The notes: generated from the letters alone by a model not told the origin. Positions 9,752 to 19,556 are shown, counted from the stretch's first letter. The stretch: DNA of 64,000 nucleotides from Planctomycetaceae bacterium (GCA_947492385.1 CANLMX010000001.1:62001-126000); one strand, 5' to 3'. Numbers and translations are program-made.

Positions 9752-10654
9752 ATGGATCGACGCACGTTCATGCATGCCGGCCTGGCGCTTCCTGCCTCGA
9801 TCGCGGTGTCCGCAGGGGCGCGACCACCCACGCGGGGCACCGAGCCCCCGGCGGGCGAAGCAGGAACCGACGGCGCCCCGGCACGACCCGCGGGCGACGC
9901 GCCCCCGGCCTTCCGGCAGTCCGTGTGCGCGTGGTGCTTCGGCGGGATGTCGCTGGCCGAACTCTGCGTACTGGCGAAGCGCCTAGGCATCGGCAGCGTC
10001 GAGCTGCTGAACGAGGACCAGTGGCCCGTGCCCGCCGCGCACGGGCTCACGTGTGCGGTGGCGAACGGGCCCGGCGGCATCGCCAAGGGCTGGAACCGTC
10101 GCGAGCACCATGACGTGTTGGTGAAGGGTGCGGAGGAACTGCTTCCCAAGGTGGCGGCCGCGGGCATCCCGCAGATGATCGTGTTCAGCGGCAATCGCGA
10201 GGGGCTCGCCGACGACGAGGGACTGCAGGCGTGCGCCGAGGGCTTGCGGCGCATCATGCCGACCGCGGAGCGCGCGGGCGTGACCGTGATCATGGAGCTC
10301 CTGAACTCGAAGGTCGACCACCGCGACTACATGTGCGACCGCACGGCCTGGGGCGTCGAGCTCTGCAAGCGCGTCGGCAGCGACCGGTTCCGGCTGCTGT
10401 ACGACATCTATCACATGCAGGTCATGGAAGGGGACGTGATCCGGACCATCGAGCAGTCGCATTCATGGATCGCGCACTACCACACCGCCGGCAACCCGGG
10501 CCGAAGCAACCTGGACGACGCGCAGGAGCTGAACTACCGGGCCATCTGCCGCGCGATCCGATCCACCGGCTTCACGGGCTGGCTGGCGCAGGAGTTCATG
10601 CCGCGGGGCGATCCGGCCGCGGCGCTCGAGGCGGCGGTGCGGACGTGCGGGTGA
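9752..10654 (+). CDS. Tat-signal sugar phosphate isomerase/hydroxypyruvate isomerase-like TIM barrel
   Basis: N-term MDRRTFMHAGLALPASIAVSAG (Tat-like); GVTVIMELLNSKVDHRDYMCDRTAWGVELCKRVGSDRFRLLYDIYHMQVMEGDVIRTI; HTAGNPGR. Confidence 0.87.
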   Translation: MDRRTFMHAGLALPASIAVSAGARPPTRGTEPPAGEAGTDGAPARPAGDAPPAFRQSVCAWCFGGMSLAELCVLAKRLGIGSVELLNEDQWPVPAAHGLTCAVANGPGGIAKGWNRREHHDVLVKGAEELLPKVAAAGIPQMIVFSGNREGLADDEGLQACAEGLRRIMPTAERAGVTVIMELLNSKVDHRDYMCDRTAWGVELCKRVGSDRFRLLYDIYHMQVMEGDVIRTIEQSHSWIAHYHTAGNPGRSNLDDAQELNYRAICRAIRSTGFTGWLAQEFMPRGDPAAALEAAVRTCG

Positions 10655-10687
10655 AGTATCCTCCGCGCCCTTCCCCAAGGACACCCC

Positions 10688-11047
10688 ATGAGCACCTTCG
10701 AAACAATCGGCTACAACGAATCCGAGCGGCAGTTCCATGAGAAGGACCAGGAGCTCCTGAAGAAGCTCCGCGCCCAGCTCGACGAGCAGCGTGCCGCGGC
10801 GAAGGCCGCCCAGAAGCCCGCCAACTGGATGAAGTGCCCCAAGTGCGGCGGACAGCTTGCCGAGAAGCCGATGGGCTCGGTGCTGGTCGACCAGTGCGGC
10901 GGCTGCGGCGGCGTGTGGCTGGACGCGGGCGAACTGGCAATGCTGGTCGGCCACCACGGCGACGGCGACCGCTCGCGGATGCTCGACGACGTGCTGGGGT
11001 GGATCCCGGGCTGGCAGAAGGGGCGCAAGTACTTCACCACCGGGTGA
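10688..11047 (+). CDS. zf-TFIIB-type zinc-ribbon protein
   Basis: CPKCGGQLAEKPMGSVLVDQCGGCGGVWLDAGEL. Confidence 0.9.
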   Translation: MSTFETIGYNESERQFHEKDQELLKKLRAQLDEQRAAAKAAQKPANWMKCPKCGGQLAEKPMGSVLVDQCGGCGGVWLDAGELAMLVGHHGDGDRSRMLDDVLGWIPGWQKGRKYFTTG

Positions 11048-11080
11048 GCGGACCCGGGGGGCCGTTTCCGAACCACCAAC

Positions 11081-11114
11081 GACGCGCCCGCCGTCATCCG
11101 ACGGCGGGCGCGTC
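11081..11114. terminator. Perfect 15-bp stem hairpin, likely bidirectional terminator between convergent genes
   Basis: gacgcgcccgccgtc-atcc-gacggcgggcgcgtc between the zf-TFIIB gene (+) and the lipoprotein gene (-). Confidence 0.8.
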
Positions 11115-11145
11115 CGTTGTTCGATGCTTCTTCGCGCGACCGGGA

Positions 11146-11345
11146 ATCAGAACCGGCCGGTCGTGTTGACCGTGTCGTACGGGGTGCCGCCCGGGCGCTC
11201 CATCAGCCAGATGCGGCTCCACTCGTCGGCGAGCGCGCGCAGGTTCTGGTTGTAGACCATCGAGTCGTTCTCGCGGCGGCGGTCCCACGACTCGAGCTGG
11301 CCGTTCATGTCGGGCGTGGGGTTCGAGGCGATGGCGTCGAAGGAG
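11146..11345 (-). repeat. Outer direct repeat, left copy (~200 bp; first ~180 bp ~98% identical to 44958-45157)
   Basis: Direct sequence comparison, offset 33,812 bp; a few substitutions such as ccgggcgctcc/ccggacgctcc and ccactcgtc/ccattcgtc. Confidence 0.9.
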
Positions 11346-11668
11346 ACGAGCCTTTCCGTGTTTCGGAAGTCCGCGAAGGCACTCAGAGCCTTACGAGTGT
11401 CCGGCGAGATCTTTCCATTGGCGATCATCTCCTGATGGGCTTTCGTCCAAATCTGGTTGATCATCACCCTCTGGTTGTCGGACAACGACTTCCACTCTCC
11501 GTAATTGGAGCGCGAAAGGTCCATCCAGGAACGAGCCATCTCCAGGTATTCTTCGTCGGACAACATTTCGTCCGAACGGTAAAGCGTGGTGGGCTGCGGC
11601 GTGTAGCACCCGCCGAGGACGGCGAGGGTGGCGACGGTCGCGGGGAGGCAGAAGCGGGACATCCTCAT
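11147..11668 (-). CDS. Small lipoprotein, paralog A (island-flanking)
   Basis: Lipobox VLGGC; C-terminal ~60 aa (ASNPTPDMNGQLESWDRRRENDSMVYNQNLRALADEWSRIWLMERPGGTPYDTVNTTGRF) identical to the 44959-45450 protein. Confidence 0.8.
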   Translation of the reverse strand: MRMSRFCLPATVATLAVLGGCYTPQPTTLYRSDEMLSDEEYLEMARSWMDLSRSNYGEWKSLSDNQRVMINQIWTKAHQEMIANGKISPDTRKALSAFADFRNTERLVSFDAIASNPTPDMNGQLESWDRRRENDSMVYNQNLRALADEWSRIWLMERPGGTPYDTVNTTGRF

Positions 11669-12031
11669 GTCTGGTTCCTGTGTCAAGATGACCTCCGACC
11701 CCTCCGGGCCGGGTACCGCAGGATAGCGGAACCCGCCCGTGATGGCCTGACGCAACGAATACGGCGCCCGGACGCGGCCGGATCCCGCCGCGAGCCCCGT
11801 TTCCTGCGGAGAACCGGTCAGAACACGATGACCGAAACACGCCGAGGTTCCAGTACGGAAGCCCCGGGTTTCGACCCGAGCCCCGCGCGCAGCGCCTCAC
11901 GCTGCCAGCCCTCGCCGTGGGTCAGCACCACCCAGGAATCGGCCGGGGCTGCGCACTCCCAGATCTCGCCGCGTTGAATTGGCGCACCGAATAGCTTCCG
12001 GCTACATTTCACCCAACTCCGGAGGACTTCG

Positions 12032-14836
12032 ATGAAACGCTGCTTCCGCGGCCCTGTTGGGATCGTCTTCGCCCTGTTGACGCTTGCGTTGCCCGCGCAC
12101 GCGGACGATGCAACCCGCGAGCAACTGGAACCGCTCTCGAAGGCACTCGATTTCCTGCAGATCGAGCACCGCTTCCAGCCGGACGGAAACGCGCTTACAT
12201 TCAACGCCCCCACACGTCGCTATGGACACCCGGACGACGCGTCGCTCACGATCCGCGCGTTTCCGTTTACCGCAGCGACCGGTGGTCTTCGGTGGTACCA
12301 GTTAAAGGCTCCCGGGCTGTACTGGATCCCCGGATATGGGCATCCGGAAGCGGCTCGCCGTGCGATTCTCGAGTCAGCCGACATGCTCGGGACCGACGTT
12401 CAGTTCCTGTACGAGGCGATGTCCGGGCTCGTCAGCGCGCAGGTCGCGATTCCAGTGCCGGATGGAACCCTGAGTGCGAAGCTGCTCGGTGCGTACATCG
12501 AGCTGCTAGTGGATGCGATCGACGGACTCGATCCCGTCCTCGACAGAGCCGGGAACTTCGGCCTCATCGACTGGCCGATCCTCGACCAAGGACCGAAGAA
12601 GCCCGCCGGGCAGCTTGAGCCGAAAGCAGACGGGGCGCCTTCCGCGCCCGTGAGCTGGGCACCCTGGATCGAATCGGACATCTACTCGTCCACCATCATC
12701 GCGTCTGATCTCGTCTGGACGCAGTTCCTCAAGCTCAACGACGAGGAACGCGAGGCAGAAGGACGACGGCTCACACGGTTCGGCGGAAACGCGGGCATGA
12801 GAACCTACGCCTCGTGGATGAGGATCGCAAACCACGTCGAGCAGCGATTTCCGCCGATCGCCTTCCGCTTCTGGGGCGCCCCAGGCACCGAGGTGACCGC
12901 GACTGCGAAGGTGCCGGGGTTCTGCGAGAGCGCTTCGGCGAAGGGCACCATTGACTCGATGGGCATCTGGGATGTCGAGATCACGCCCCAATGGAATCTG
13001 GAGGCACTCGCGCAAATCAAGCAGCCGATCATGACTCAGGTGGAGTTCACCGTCGGCTGCGCTGGAGCCCAAGCGAGCTCGTCCCAGAAAGTGACCATTC
13101 ACCCGCCGATCATCGCGGACACCGGGCTGGGGTTCCTCACGGTTCCACAGTTCGTCAACGAGGATCATCCGTGGGTCCGCTCGCTCATCTCGGAGGCGAA
13201 GTCGCTCGGCATCGCCGCCTCGTTGGGGAACACGGGGAGCGAGTCGTACGCGGACTTGGTTCGCCAGATCTACGCCATCTGGAGCGCCTTTCGAAACCGG
13301 GGAATCTCGTACGTCTCGATACACAACAGCAGCGCCCCGGCCGACGGCCCGTCGCAGCACATCCGCCCGTTTCACGAGGCGATCACCGAGCGGGGCGCCA
13401 ATTGCGCAGACGGCTCGGCCGCCTTTGCCAGCGTCCTGAAGAAGCTCGGATTCGACGTCTGGCTGGTCTCGCCGCGAGGCCATGTCTTCGTGGCGATCCA
13501 TCTCGGGTCGGAGGGCGGAAAGCCCGAGCAGGAGTGGTTGTTCGTTGAGACGACCGCCCTCGGGGACGTGGAACCCGAGGAGACGCCGACCGAGTTAGCC
13601 GCGCGCGCAGCGGTGAGCGCGATCCCGGAGAACCTGCAAGGCGAGAACCTCGGAACGTTCCTCAGGGCCTGTTTCGTTGGAGAGCAGATGGCCACGTCGC
13701 TCAGGTGCGATTGGGTGCGCCTTGATTCGGTTCGCTCCCTCGGCATGCGCGCAATTCCGGCACTCGGATCCGAGATCGGCACCATTCCACCGATCCCAAG
13801 GAACATCGAGTCCGAACGGGAACCGCTGCGCCAGGCGAAGCTCGCCGACCGGCGTCGGACAAAGTACGTCGACGATCGCATGGAAGTTCCCCAATGCAGT
13901 CCGTACGAGACGCTCGCCGCAATGCAGGCCGATCTCGAGTCGCTTGAGAGCGATGCAGCCGCCCTTCCACGGCTCTTGGCCGCAGTTGACGGCGATTCGT
14001 CCACCGCGCGCCGCTGCAGGCTGTTCGCAGCACAATGCCGCGAGCTGGCACCCGCAATCGAGGCGGCCATTGGGCGTTTCTCATCCCTTCCCGGGATCGG
14101 CTCCGCGACGCTCGGCGTTGCGGGAAGTCCGTGGCAGGTTGAGGTAGAGCGCGAGGGTGCCGTCGCCCAGCTCACCGCGACGCCGGTCGATCGGCAGACC
14201 ACTCCGAGCTGGATTCGCGCGAACGAGGTGGACTCGCGCTGGTACGTGGATCCCGACTCGCTCTTGGGTGATGCGATCGAGTGGGATCGATCGGCGAGAA
14301 TCGGCGTCGGCTCCCACGGAGGAACGAAGGGCGTCTGCCTACTTGCAGCCGAGCTGAAGGAGCGCACCGAGCAGGGTGCCTTCAAGACGCCGGCGCAGTT
14401 CATGGCGGCCATGGAGTCCGGTCTGAATGCGCTCGCCCTCTCCGACGAGCAGATCCAGGAGCTCATCGACCGTTCGCCGGTTCTCTTGGGGGCCGCAAAG
14501 CAAGCCGATGGCGTCCGCATCCGCGATCGGAAGTCCGGGACCGGACGCAAAGCGGTGGATGGCGACCAGATCGAGGTGCACTATGTGTGCTCGCTCAAGG
14601 ACGGGACGGTGATCTTTGACTCCCGCAAGCAGGATGGTAATCCGAGGCGCTTCACCGCTGGTCGAGCCACGCCTCCCGGCGTGGGACAGGCGTTGATTGG
14701 CGTCCGCGTCGGGATGATTCGCGCTGCGGCGATCCCTGCCGAGCTTGCATTCGGGGCGCAGGGCGCTCCCGCGCTGAAGATTCCCCCGAACGCCGACCTG
14801 GTCTACGAGTTCGAGGTCGTGACGGTTGGTCGTTAG
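12032..14836 (+). CDS. Secreted transglutaminase-like protein with C-terminal FKBP-type peptidyl-prolyl isomerase domain
   Basis: Signal peptide MKRCFRGPVGIVFALLTLALPAHA; TGL core RGANCADGSAAFASVLKKLGFDVWLVSPRGHVFVAI...FVETTALG; FKBP core DGDQIEVHYVCSLKDGTVIFDSR...GQALIGVRVGMIRAAAIPAELAFGAQGAPALKIPPNADLVYEFEVVTV. Confidence 0.85.
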   Translation: MKRCFRGPVGIVFALLTLALPAHADDATREQLEPLSKALDFLQIEHRFQPDGNALTFNAPTRRYGHPDDASLTIRAFPFTAATGGLRWYQLKAPGLYWIPGYGHPEAARRAILESADMLGTDVQFLYEAMSGLVSAQVAIPVPDGTLSAKLLGAYIELLVDAIDGLDPVLDRAGNFGLIDWPILDQGPKKPAGQLEPKADGAPSAPVSWAPWIESDIYSSTIIASDLVWTQFLKLNDEEREAEGRRLTRFGGNAGMRTYASWMRIANHVEQRFPPIAFRFWGAPGTEVTATAKVPGFCESASAKGTIDSMGIWDVEITPQWNLEALAQIKQPIMTQVEFTVGCAGAQASSSQKVTIHPPIIADTGLGFLTVPQFVNEDHPWVRSLISEAKSLGIAASLGNTGSESYADLVRQIYAIWSAFRNRGISYVSIHNSSAPADGPSQHIRPFHEAITERGANCADGSAAFASVLKKLGFDVWLVSPRGHVFVAIHLGSEGGKPEQEWLFVETTALGDVEPEETPTELAARAAVSAIPENLQGENLGTFLRACFVGEQMATSLRCDWVRLDSVRSLGMRAIPALGSEIGTIPPIPRNIESEREPLRQAKLADRRRTKYVDDRMEVPQCSPYETLAAMQADLESLESDAAALPRLLAAVDGDSSTARRCRLFAAQCRELAPAIEAAIGRFSSLPGIGSATLGVAGSPWQVEVEREGAVAQLTATPVDRQTTPSWIRANEVDSRWYVDPDSLLGDAIEWDRSARIGVGSHGGTKGVCLLAAELKERTEQGAFKTPAQFMAAMESGLNALALSDEQIQELIDRSPVLLGAAKQADGVRIRDRKSGTGRKAVDGDQIEVHYVCSLKDGTVIFDSRKQDGNPRRFTAGRATPPGVGQALIGVRVGMIRAAAIPAELAFGAQGAPALKIPPNADLVYEFEVVTVGR

Positions 14837-14923
14837 ACGAAACGCGAAGACCGGTCCGTCAGCGACGTTGGGCGAGCCTGGCGACCCAGTGGCGCAACTG
14901 CTCCCGGGCATCCAGCGGGCTCT
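14761..14923 (+). repeat. Inner direct repeat, left copy (FKBP-gene 3' end plus truncated 3' end of the 370-aa gene)
   Basis: ~163 bp aligned to 19481-19643 with about 11 substitutions (~93% identity), constant offset 4,720. Confidence 0.9.
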
Positions 14924-15212
14924 GACAGCGGTGGGCCGGCGAGAGCGACCCGGTCAAGATGACGTCGGCGAATGGCGCGTGGATCTGCACCTCAGATCCT
15001 TGCAAGGTAGCGCTTGGCGCGCAACGTGCCGAGCAGCGTCCCCTGCTCGACATGCGCACCGATGACCGCGGCCTGATCCCACCCATTCCAGAGGCAATTG
15101 AAGTCTGCGACATGCTTCGGCACCATCGACGGAATCAGAGGTTCCAGTGGCAGTTACAGCAATGTAGTTGCCAATCCTGCACTTCTGAGCCGCTCCAGTA
15201 ACATCCGAGACC

Positions 15213-16658
15213 ATGACGGGGTCCACGCGAGTACCGCTAGAACTTACGTGCATGCACTGTGGAAAGCTCCAAGCGCGCAGCGAAGCACTCGCGATCGCGA
15301 CCTCGCCTGAGCTCGGCTTTGACCCGGTACTCGGCGCCGGCTCGGGCCTTCGGATCCGCACCTCGTCATTCCGCTGGCACCGCCCGACCCTCGTGCCGTT
15401 GGATCCGCTCGGAGGAGAGTGTCCGGTGCTCGCGTGTTGTAACCCGAGGTGCTTGCAGCCCATGTTGGCGCTCGCGGCGGGGCGAACGCCTGGCGGGCCA
15501 GTGACGCTTGCAGAAGCACGATCCCGGCTGATCTCGCCGGATCTCGCCCAGTTGCGTGCAGCCGCGATTCAGGCGGGCAATACTGATGAGCCCGATTGGG
15601 ACCGCCGTGAAAAGATTCGAGCATACGTGGCTGCGATCAGACCCCCGATCAACCTAATGTCCAGGCTTGCGGAGTGGTCGCGGATCGGCCTCTATTCCGA
15701 GGTCGAGTCCGTCCTTGAAGTCAGCCCTGAGTTCATCAGTCAGCTCGTGGCCGGCGGTGTGACTGGCGTCGACGCGGAGCGACTTCAGGACCAGATGGTA
15801 CGCCTGGGGATGCCAGAACAGTGCCCCGTCTTCCTGCCGGAGGCCGCCGAGGCCATCGAGCGGGCGCGCCACGCCTGGGCGAACTACCGCGGTGTGCGCA
15901 AGATTTCGGAGGACTTTCGATCCGCCGTGCTCGATCGGCCCATTCGCCAAGTCGCGGGAGCGCGGAGAGCAGCAGCAATCGGCGTCCTTGAGCTAAGTGG
16001 CCCGCACTGGACCACGAACCTTGCGCAGACGGACGCAGCGATGCAGGAGGTCTTGTCCGCGGAGCTTGCGTTGTTGGGAAACCCCGAGGACGCTCGCGAG
16101 CGGTCTGCTCACGAGTTACTCCGCACCGATTGGCTCGCCCCTCTGCCCGACCGATTGAGGCAGACCGCAGAGCAGGTGGTGTGGACGCGGCGGGTTGAGC
16201 GGACTGTGACCGCGCGCCAATCCGGAACGATCGACGAGTTCTGCAATAGCGTCAGGCTTTGGTACCTCGGCGTAGACGAGAGCAATGGCGAATCTGAGTC
16301 CATTTTCCTGTCTGCAGAACAGGCGATGAGCCCCCATCTCGAGTGCGCGCGCGAGTTGGAGGCCATGGTCCATTCCGAGATCAAGCGACTACTTGAGCTT
16401 CAGAGCCTTTCTGAGGCTGCGGAAGACAGTAGTGCGACTTGGCAGATCCGACGGTCCGCCGCCCAACGCGTGGGGTTGCTCGAAGCTCGGCAATCATCGA
16501 TGGGAACGGACACCGCAACCGTCACACGGCTGGTCGATCGAGCACGCCAGCCGTGGAGCCAGCAGATGGGCCAGATTGAGCGCGCCATCGCACTGTCAAT
16601 CGCGCTCGTTGCCCTGTTGGCCGTTATTGCCGTGATCGTAAGCGCCTGCCAGCCATGA
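15213..16658 (+). CDS. GTPase-module protein with N-terminal Cys-rich (Zn-binding-like) segment and C-terminal TM tail anchor
   Basis: N-term CMHCGK...CPVLACCNPRC; C-term AIALSIALVALLAVIAVIVSACQP; 4-bp overlap with the next gene. Confidence 0.7.
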   Translation: MTGSTRVPLELTCMHCGKLQARSEALAIATSPELGFDPVLGAGSGLRIRTSSFRWHRPTLVPLDPLGGECPVLACCNPRCLQPMLALAAGRTPGGPVTLAEARSRLISPDLAQLRAAAIQAGNTDEPDWDRREKIRAYVAAIRPPINLMSRLAEWSRIGLYSEVESVLEVSPEFISQLVAGGVTGVDAERLQDQMVRLGMPEQCPVFLPEAAEAIERARHAWANYRGVRKISEDFRSAVLDRPIRQVAGARRAAAIGVLELSGPHWTTNLAQTDAAMQEVLSAELALLGNPEDARERSAHELLRTDWLAPLPDRLRQTAEQVVWTRRVERTVTARQSGTIDEFCNSVRLWYLGVDESNGESESIFLSAEQAMSPHLECARELEAMVHSEIKRLLELQSLSEAAEDSSATWQIRRSAAQRVGLLEARQSSMGTDTATVTRLVDRARQPWSQQMGQIERAIALSIALVALLAVIAVIVSACQP

Positions 16659-17980
16659 GCCCACAGGACTACGATCTCGAGTCAGACGACGAGTTCGGTG
16701 AACCGCCGCCGGACGCGGACGTCGGCGGCGAGCCACCAAAGATCCATTGGAACTCTGGTCATCGAACCGCAGGAGCCGCAGTCGACTCGGGCAACGACGA
16801 TGGCGAGATTAACCACACTGCCCCGCCGCCACTCCCGCGCCAACGCAACACGATCCTAATCGCCGGGCGCCAAGCGTCAGGAAAGAGTGTCTATATCGCA
16901 CGGCTCTACGCAGAGCTCGATCCGCATGAGCCGAACTCGTGGCGGCGACATGCCATGCGTTTGCATGCGCGCAAGGCTGGCGTGTATCAAACTCTTCAGA
17001 CTTACAACCGGGAATTGTCAATGGGGCGATGGCCCCGGGCGACGACCTCGTGGACCGAACTTGACCTCGAGGTTGAGCACCCAATGGGGTCCGTCGCGAT
17101 CAAGTACCTCGACTACCCCGGCGAGGTGTTCACGAGAGCTTTTACCGAGCAGGCAGAAAGCGAGGATGCCGACCGTCTTCGCGCGGCACTCTTTGCCGCA
17201 AGTCACGTGATCCTGCTGATCGATATCGCGCAACTGTACGTCAAGCGAGATCGGCCAGACGACGCGCGTCGACAGAACGAACGGGCGGACAATACGAGTG
17301 GCATGGTTGAGTTCCTTCGACAACTGAGGGACTCAGAGTCGCTCCTGGAAGGAAGTGCATCGGGATCCGTGCCCGTATCGATCATCCTTACAAAGGCAGA
17401 CTCGAATCGAGCGCATCTCGCCGCCGCAGCATGCCTCGCGAGTTCCTGGCTGAAACTCCAGCCAAGGGTCGAGATGCTGGCCTCGATCGTGCCGGCGGTG
17501 CTCGCCGCCGCCCAGCCAGCGGTCGACGTAGACGCCGTGTCCGCCGCATCGGTCCGGCAGGGCCGTGCCCTCGACGGATCGTTGGCCCTTGTCCCCGATC
17601 TTGATCAGCCACCGATAAACCTCGTCGAAGGGTTCAAGCGAATCGTCCACAGGGACCTCCTGCGGCGGCTGGAGTCAGCGGCAATGGCCGCATCGCCGGA
17701 TTCCGAACAGATCCGGGTGCTCCTCGACAAGGCATCGGCCTGCAAGTTGCACCACTCACGGTTCCGAGAAGTTCGGATCGCCCGAAGTCGGCTCCGAAGC
17801 GCAACTCGCGACGGCGTGGTCCGGCCTGGCGCTCGACTCCATGCACTCCTGAAGCAGTTGCACGAACTGGACCCTGAGTTCAATCAGGAGGCGCTGATCA
17901 GCCGGCTGCGAGGGAACCTCCACGCTGATACGCCTCCAACGCCGCTCCGCACCCAACAGGTCGATGATGAACCAGATTGA
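16655..17980 (+). CDS. TRAFAC-like P-loop GTPase (double-GTPase/DO-GTPase-like)
   Basis: G1 IAGRQASGKSVYIARLY; G3-like YLDYPGE; G4-like ILTKADSNR. Confidence 0.75.
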   Translation: MSPQDYDLESDDEFGEPPPDADVGGEPPKIHWNSGHRTAGAAVDSGNDDGEINHTAPPPLPRQRNTILIAGRQASGKSVYIARLYAELDPHEPNSWRRHAMRLHARKAGVYQTLQTYNRELSMGRWPRATTSWTELDLEVEHPMGSVAIKYLDYPGEVFTRAFTEQAESEDADRLRAALFAASHVILLIDIAQLYVKRDRPDDARRQNERADNTSGMVEFLRQLRDSESLLEGSASGSVPVSIILTKADSNRAHLAAAACLASSWLKLQPRVEMLASIVPAVLAAAQPAVDVDAVSAASVRQGRALDGSLALVPDLDQPPINLVEGFKRIVHRDLLRRLESAAMAASPDSEQIRVLLDKASACKLHHSRFREVRIARSRLRSATRDGVVRPGARLHALLKQLHELDPEFNQEALISRLRGNLHADTPPTPLRTQQVDDEPD

Positions 17981-19217
17981 GGTGGAATGGCACATGTTCG
18001 GATCTGATGGCGGGTATCGCACCGTAGCGGCGACGTCAGGCATTACGCCCGGCGAGATCGAGGAACTTGAGAAGTTCAACTTCTCAGTGGACACGCTTGG
18101 CCTCGAAGCAACCCGTTTCTTTGCGACAAGCGGATCCGCATTCCTGATGCCGCTTCGGTCCGGAAGGCTCGCCATTCGTCGGATCCTCGCCGACGCGATG
18201 TCCGACAACTACGGGCGGCGTGCTCTCGTGGCAGTGTCTCTCGTGGTCTCCAACGAGCAGTACCTGCAAATCGCTGGCACTGATGATGGGCGTGACGGCC
18301 TAGGACTTGAGGGGCTCATACACCGTTTGTCCTTTTGGCGCGACCTCTCCTCGGAACGCGGGACGAATGCGTCGCCGGTACTCATTTCGGTCGCTCCCGC
18401 GGGATCATGGGTACGACGATTGTTCCCCGAGGACTTCGAGATTTTCGACCGTTGGCAGTTCTCCGAGTACAACGCTTCGAAAAACGGGACATCGAACGCC
18501 GGCGTAGCTGTACCTAGGGAATCGCCCTACGAGTCGCGCGTGCTGGCGCTTCCCGCGCTGCTGAGCCCCCGGATGGCGTTGCAGTACCGCTGGGGCTTCC
18601 GTGTCATGCGATCGTCGGTGCCCGGCCTGGTCGCGAGCTACCTCGAGGAGGGACTTGCTCCATATGGATCGCACTCCCTGCCCGACGAACAATCGGGGAT
18701 GTTCAGGAGCGCAAGGACCCGCCAAGGGCATGACGAACTGATGTTCCGATTTCCTGAGGAGAAGTGGCACCCCCATCAGAAGTACGCCGCCCTTGAATTG
18801 AAGCTCAAGGAGGCACTTCAAGGCGCCGCGGCTGCGGAAGCAAAGCGAAGGGAGCAGAGCGCCGTGCTCAATGAAACGATTCGGGTCAAGGACAGCAAGA
18901 ACTCGGATCTCGACAGGCAGAAGAGGGCGCTCTCTGACGAGTGCATCACGCTGAGTGACAAGATTGAGGCCCTCCGACGCCAACGATTGGTGCTCATCGC
19001 AGCGCTGATCTTTGTGGGCGTGACCGCGATTGCATCCTGGTACCGGATGCAGTTGTGGAACTGGTGGCAATCGGCGCCAGTCCAAGCCAAGCCCGAAACT
19101 GGGACACCCGACGTTGCTTCGACGCCACACAGCGCCATCGACGTTCCGCAGACAGGCGCTACGGCGCAGCCCCGGGACAGGGCGGCTATGGGAGATCGGA
19201 CCCGGTCGGTGCCATAG
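17964..19217 (+). CDS. GTPase-associated (GAP1-N-like) protein with coiled coil and C-terminal TM helix
   Basis: N-term VEWHMFGSDGGYRTVAATSGITPGEIEELEKF resembles GTPase-associated GAP1 N-terminal domains from memory; coiled coil ~aa 275-340; TM LVLIAALIFVGVTAIASWY; overlaps the upstream GTPase ORF. Confidence 0.55.
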   Translation: MMNQIEVEWHMFGSDGGYRTVAATSGITPGEIEELEKFNFSVDTLGLEATRFFATSGSAFLMPLRSGRLAIRRILADAMSDNYGRRALVAVSLVVSNEQYLQIAGTDDGRDGLGLEGLIHRLSFWRDLSSERGTNASPVLISVAPAGSWVRRLFPEDFEIFDRWQFSEYNASKNGTSNAGVAVPRESPYESRVLALPALLSPRMALQYRWGFRVMRSSVPGLVASYLEEGLAPYGSHSLPDEQSGMFRSARTRQGHDELMFRFPEEKWHPHQKYAALELKLKEALQGAAAAEAKRREQSAVLNETIRVKDSKNSDLDRQKRALSDECITLSDKIEALRRQRLVLIAALIFVGVTAIASWYRMQLWNWWQSAPVQAKPETGTPDVASTPHSAIDVPQTGATAQPRDRAAMGDRTRSVP

Positions 19218-19369
19218 GGCGGAGCGGCGCCGGTGCCCAAGGAACCAGCGTCAAGGACCGAAATTGCTCACGCCCGCTTGGCTCGCCTGCGCTGCAGCAC
19301 CGCTGCGCACTCAAAGAGCAACTACCGTGCACCAACTCTCGTGAGGAGTGGACCGATGAGAGCGACCCT

Positions 19370-19556
19370 GTCACTCTCTCCGGCAAGCAGATCCAGCTGC
19401 TCCCTGACCGTTCGCCAGTTTCCTCGGGGACCGCCACGCGAGCAGATGGTGTCAGCGTCCGCGACCGGGAGTCCGGCGAAGGGCGCTCCAGCGCTGAAGA
19501 TCCCACCAAACGCTGACCCGGTCTACGAGTTCGAGGTCGTGACGGTTGGTCGGTAG
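19370..19556 (+). pseudogene. FKBP-gene 3' remnant (truncated, internal ~220-bp deletion causing a frameshift)
   Basis: TLSGKQIQLLPDRSPVSSGTATRADGVSVRDRESGEG in one frame, then APALKIPPNADPVYEFEVVTVGR in another, matching the 12032-14836 protein C-terminus; offset changes from ~4,940 to 4,720. Confidence 0.85.
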
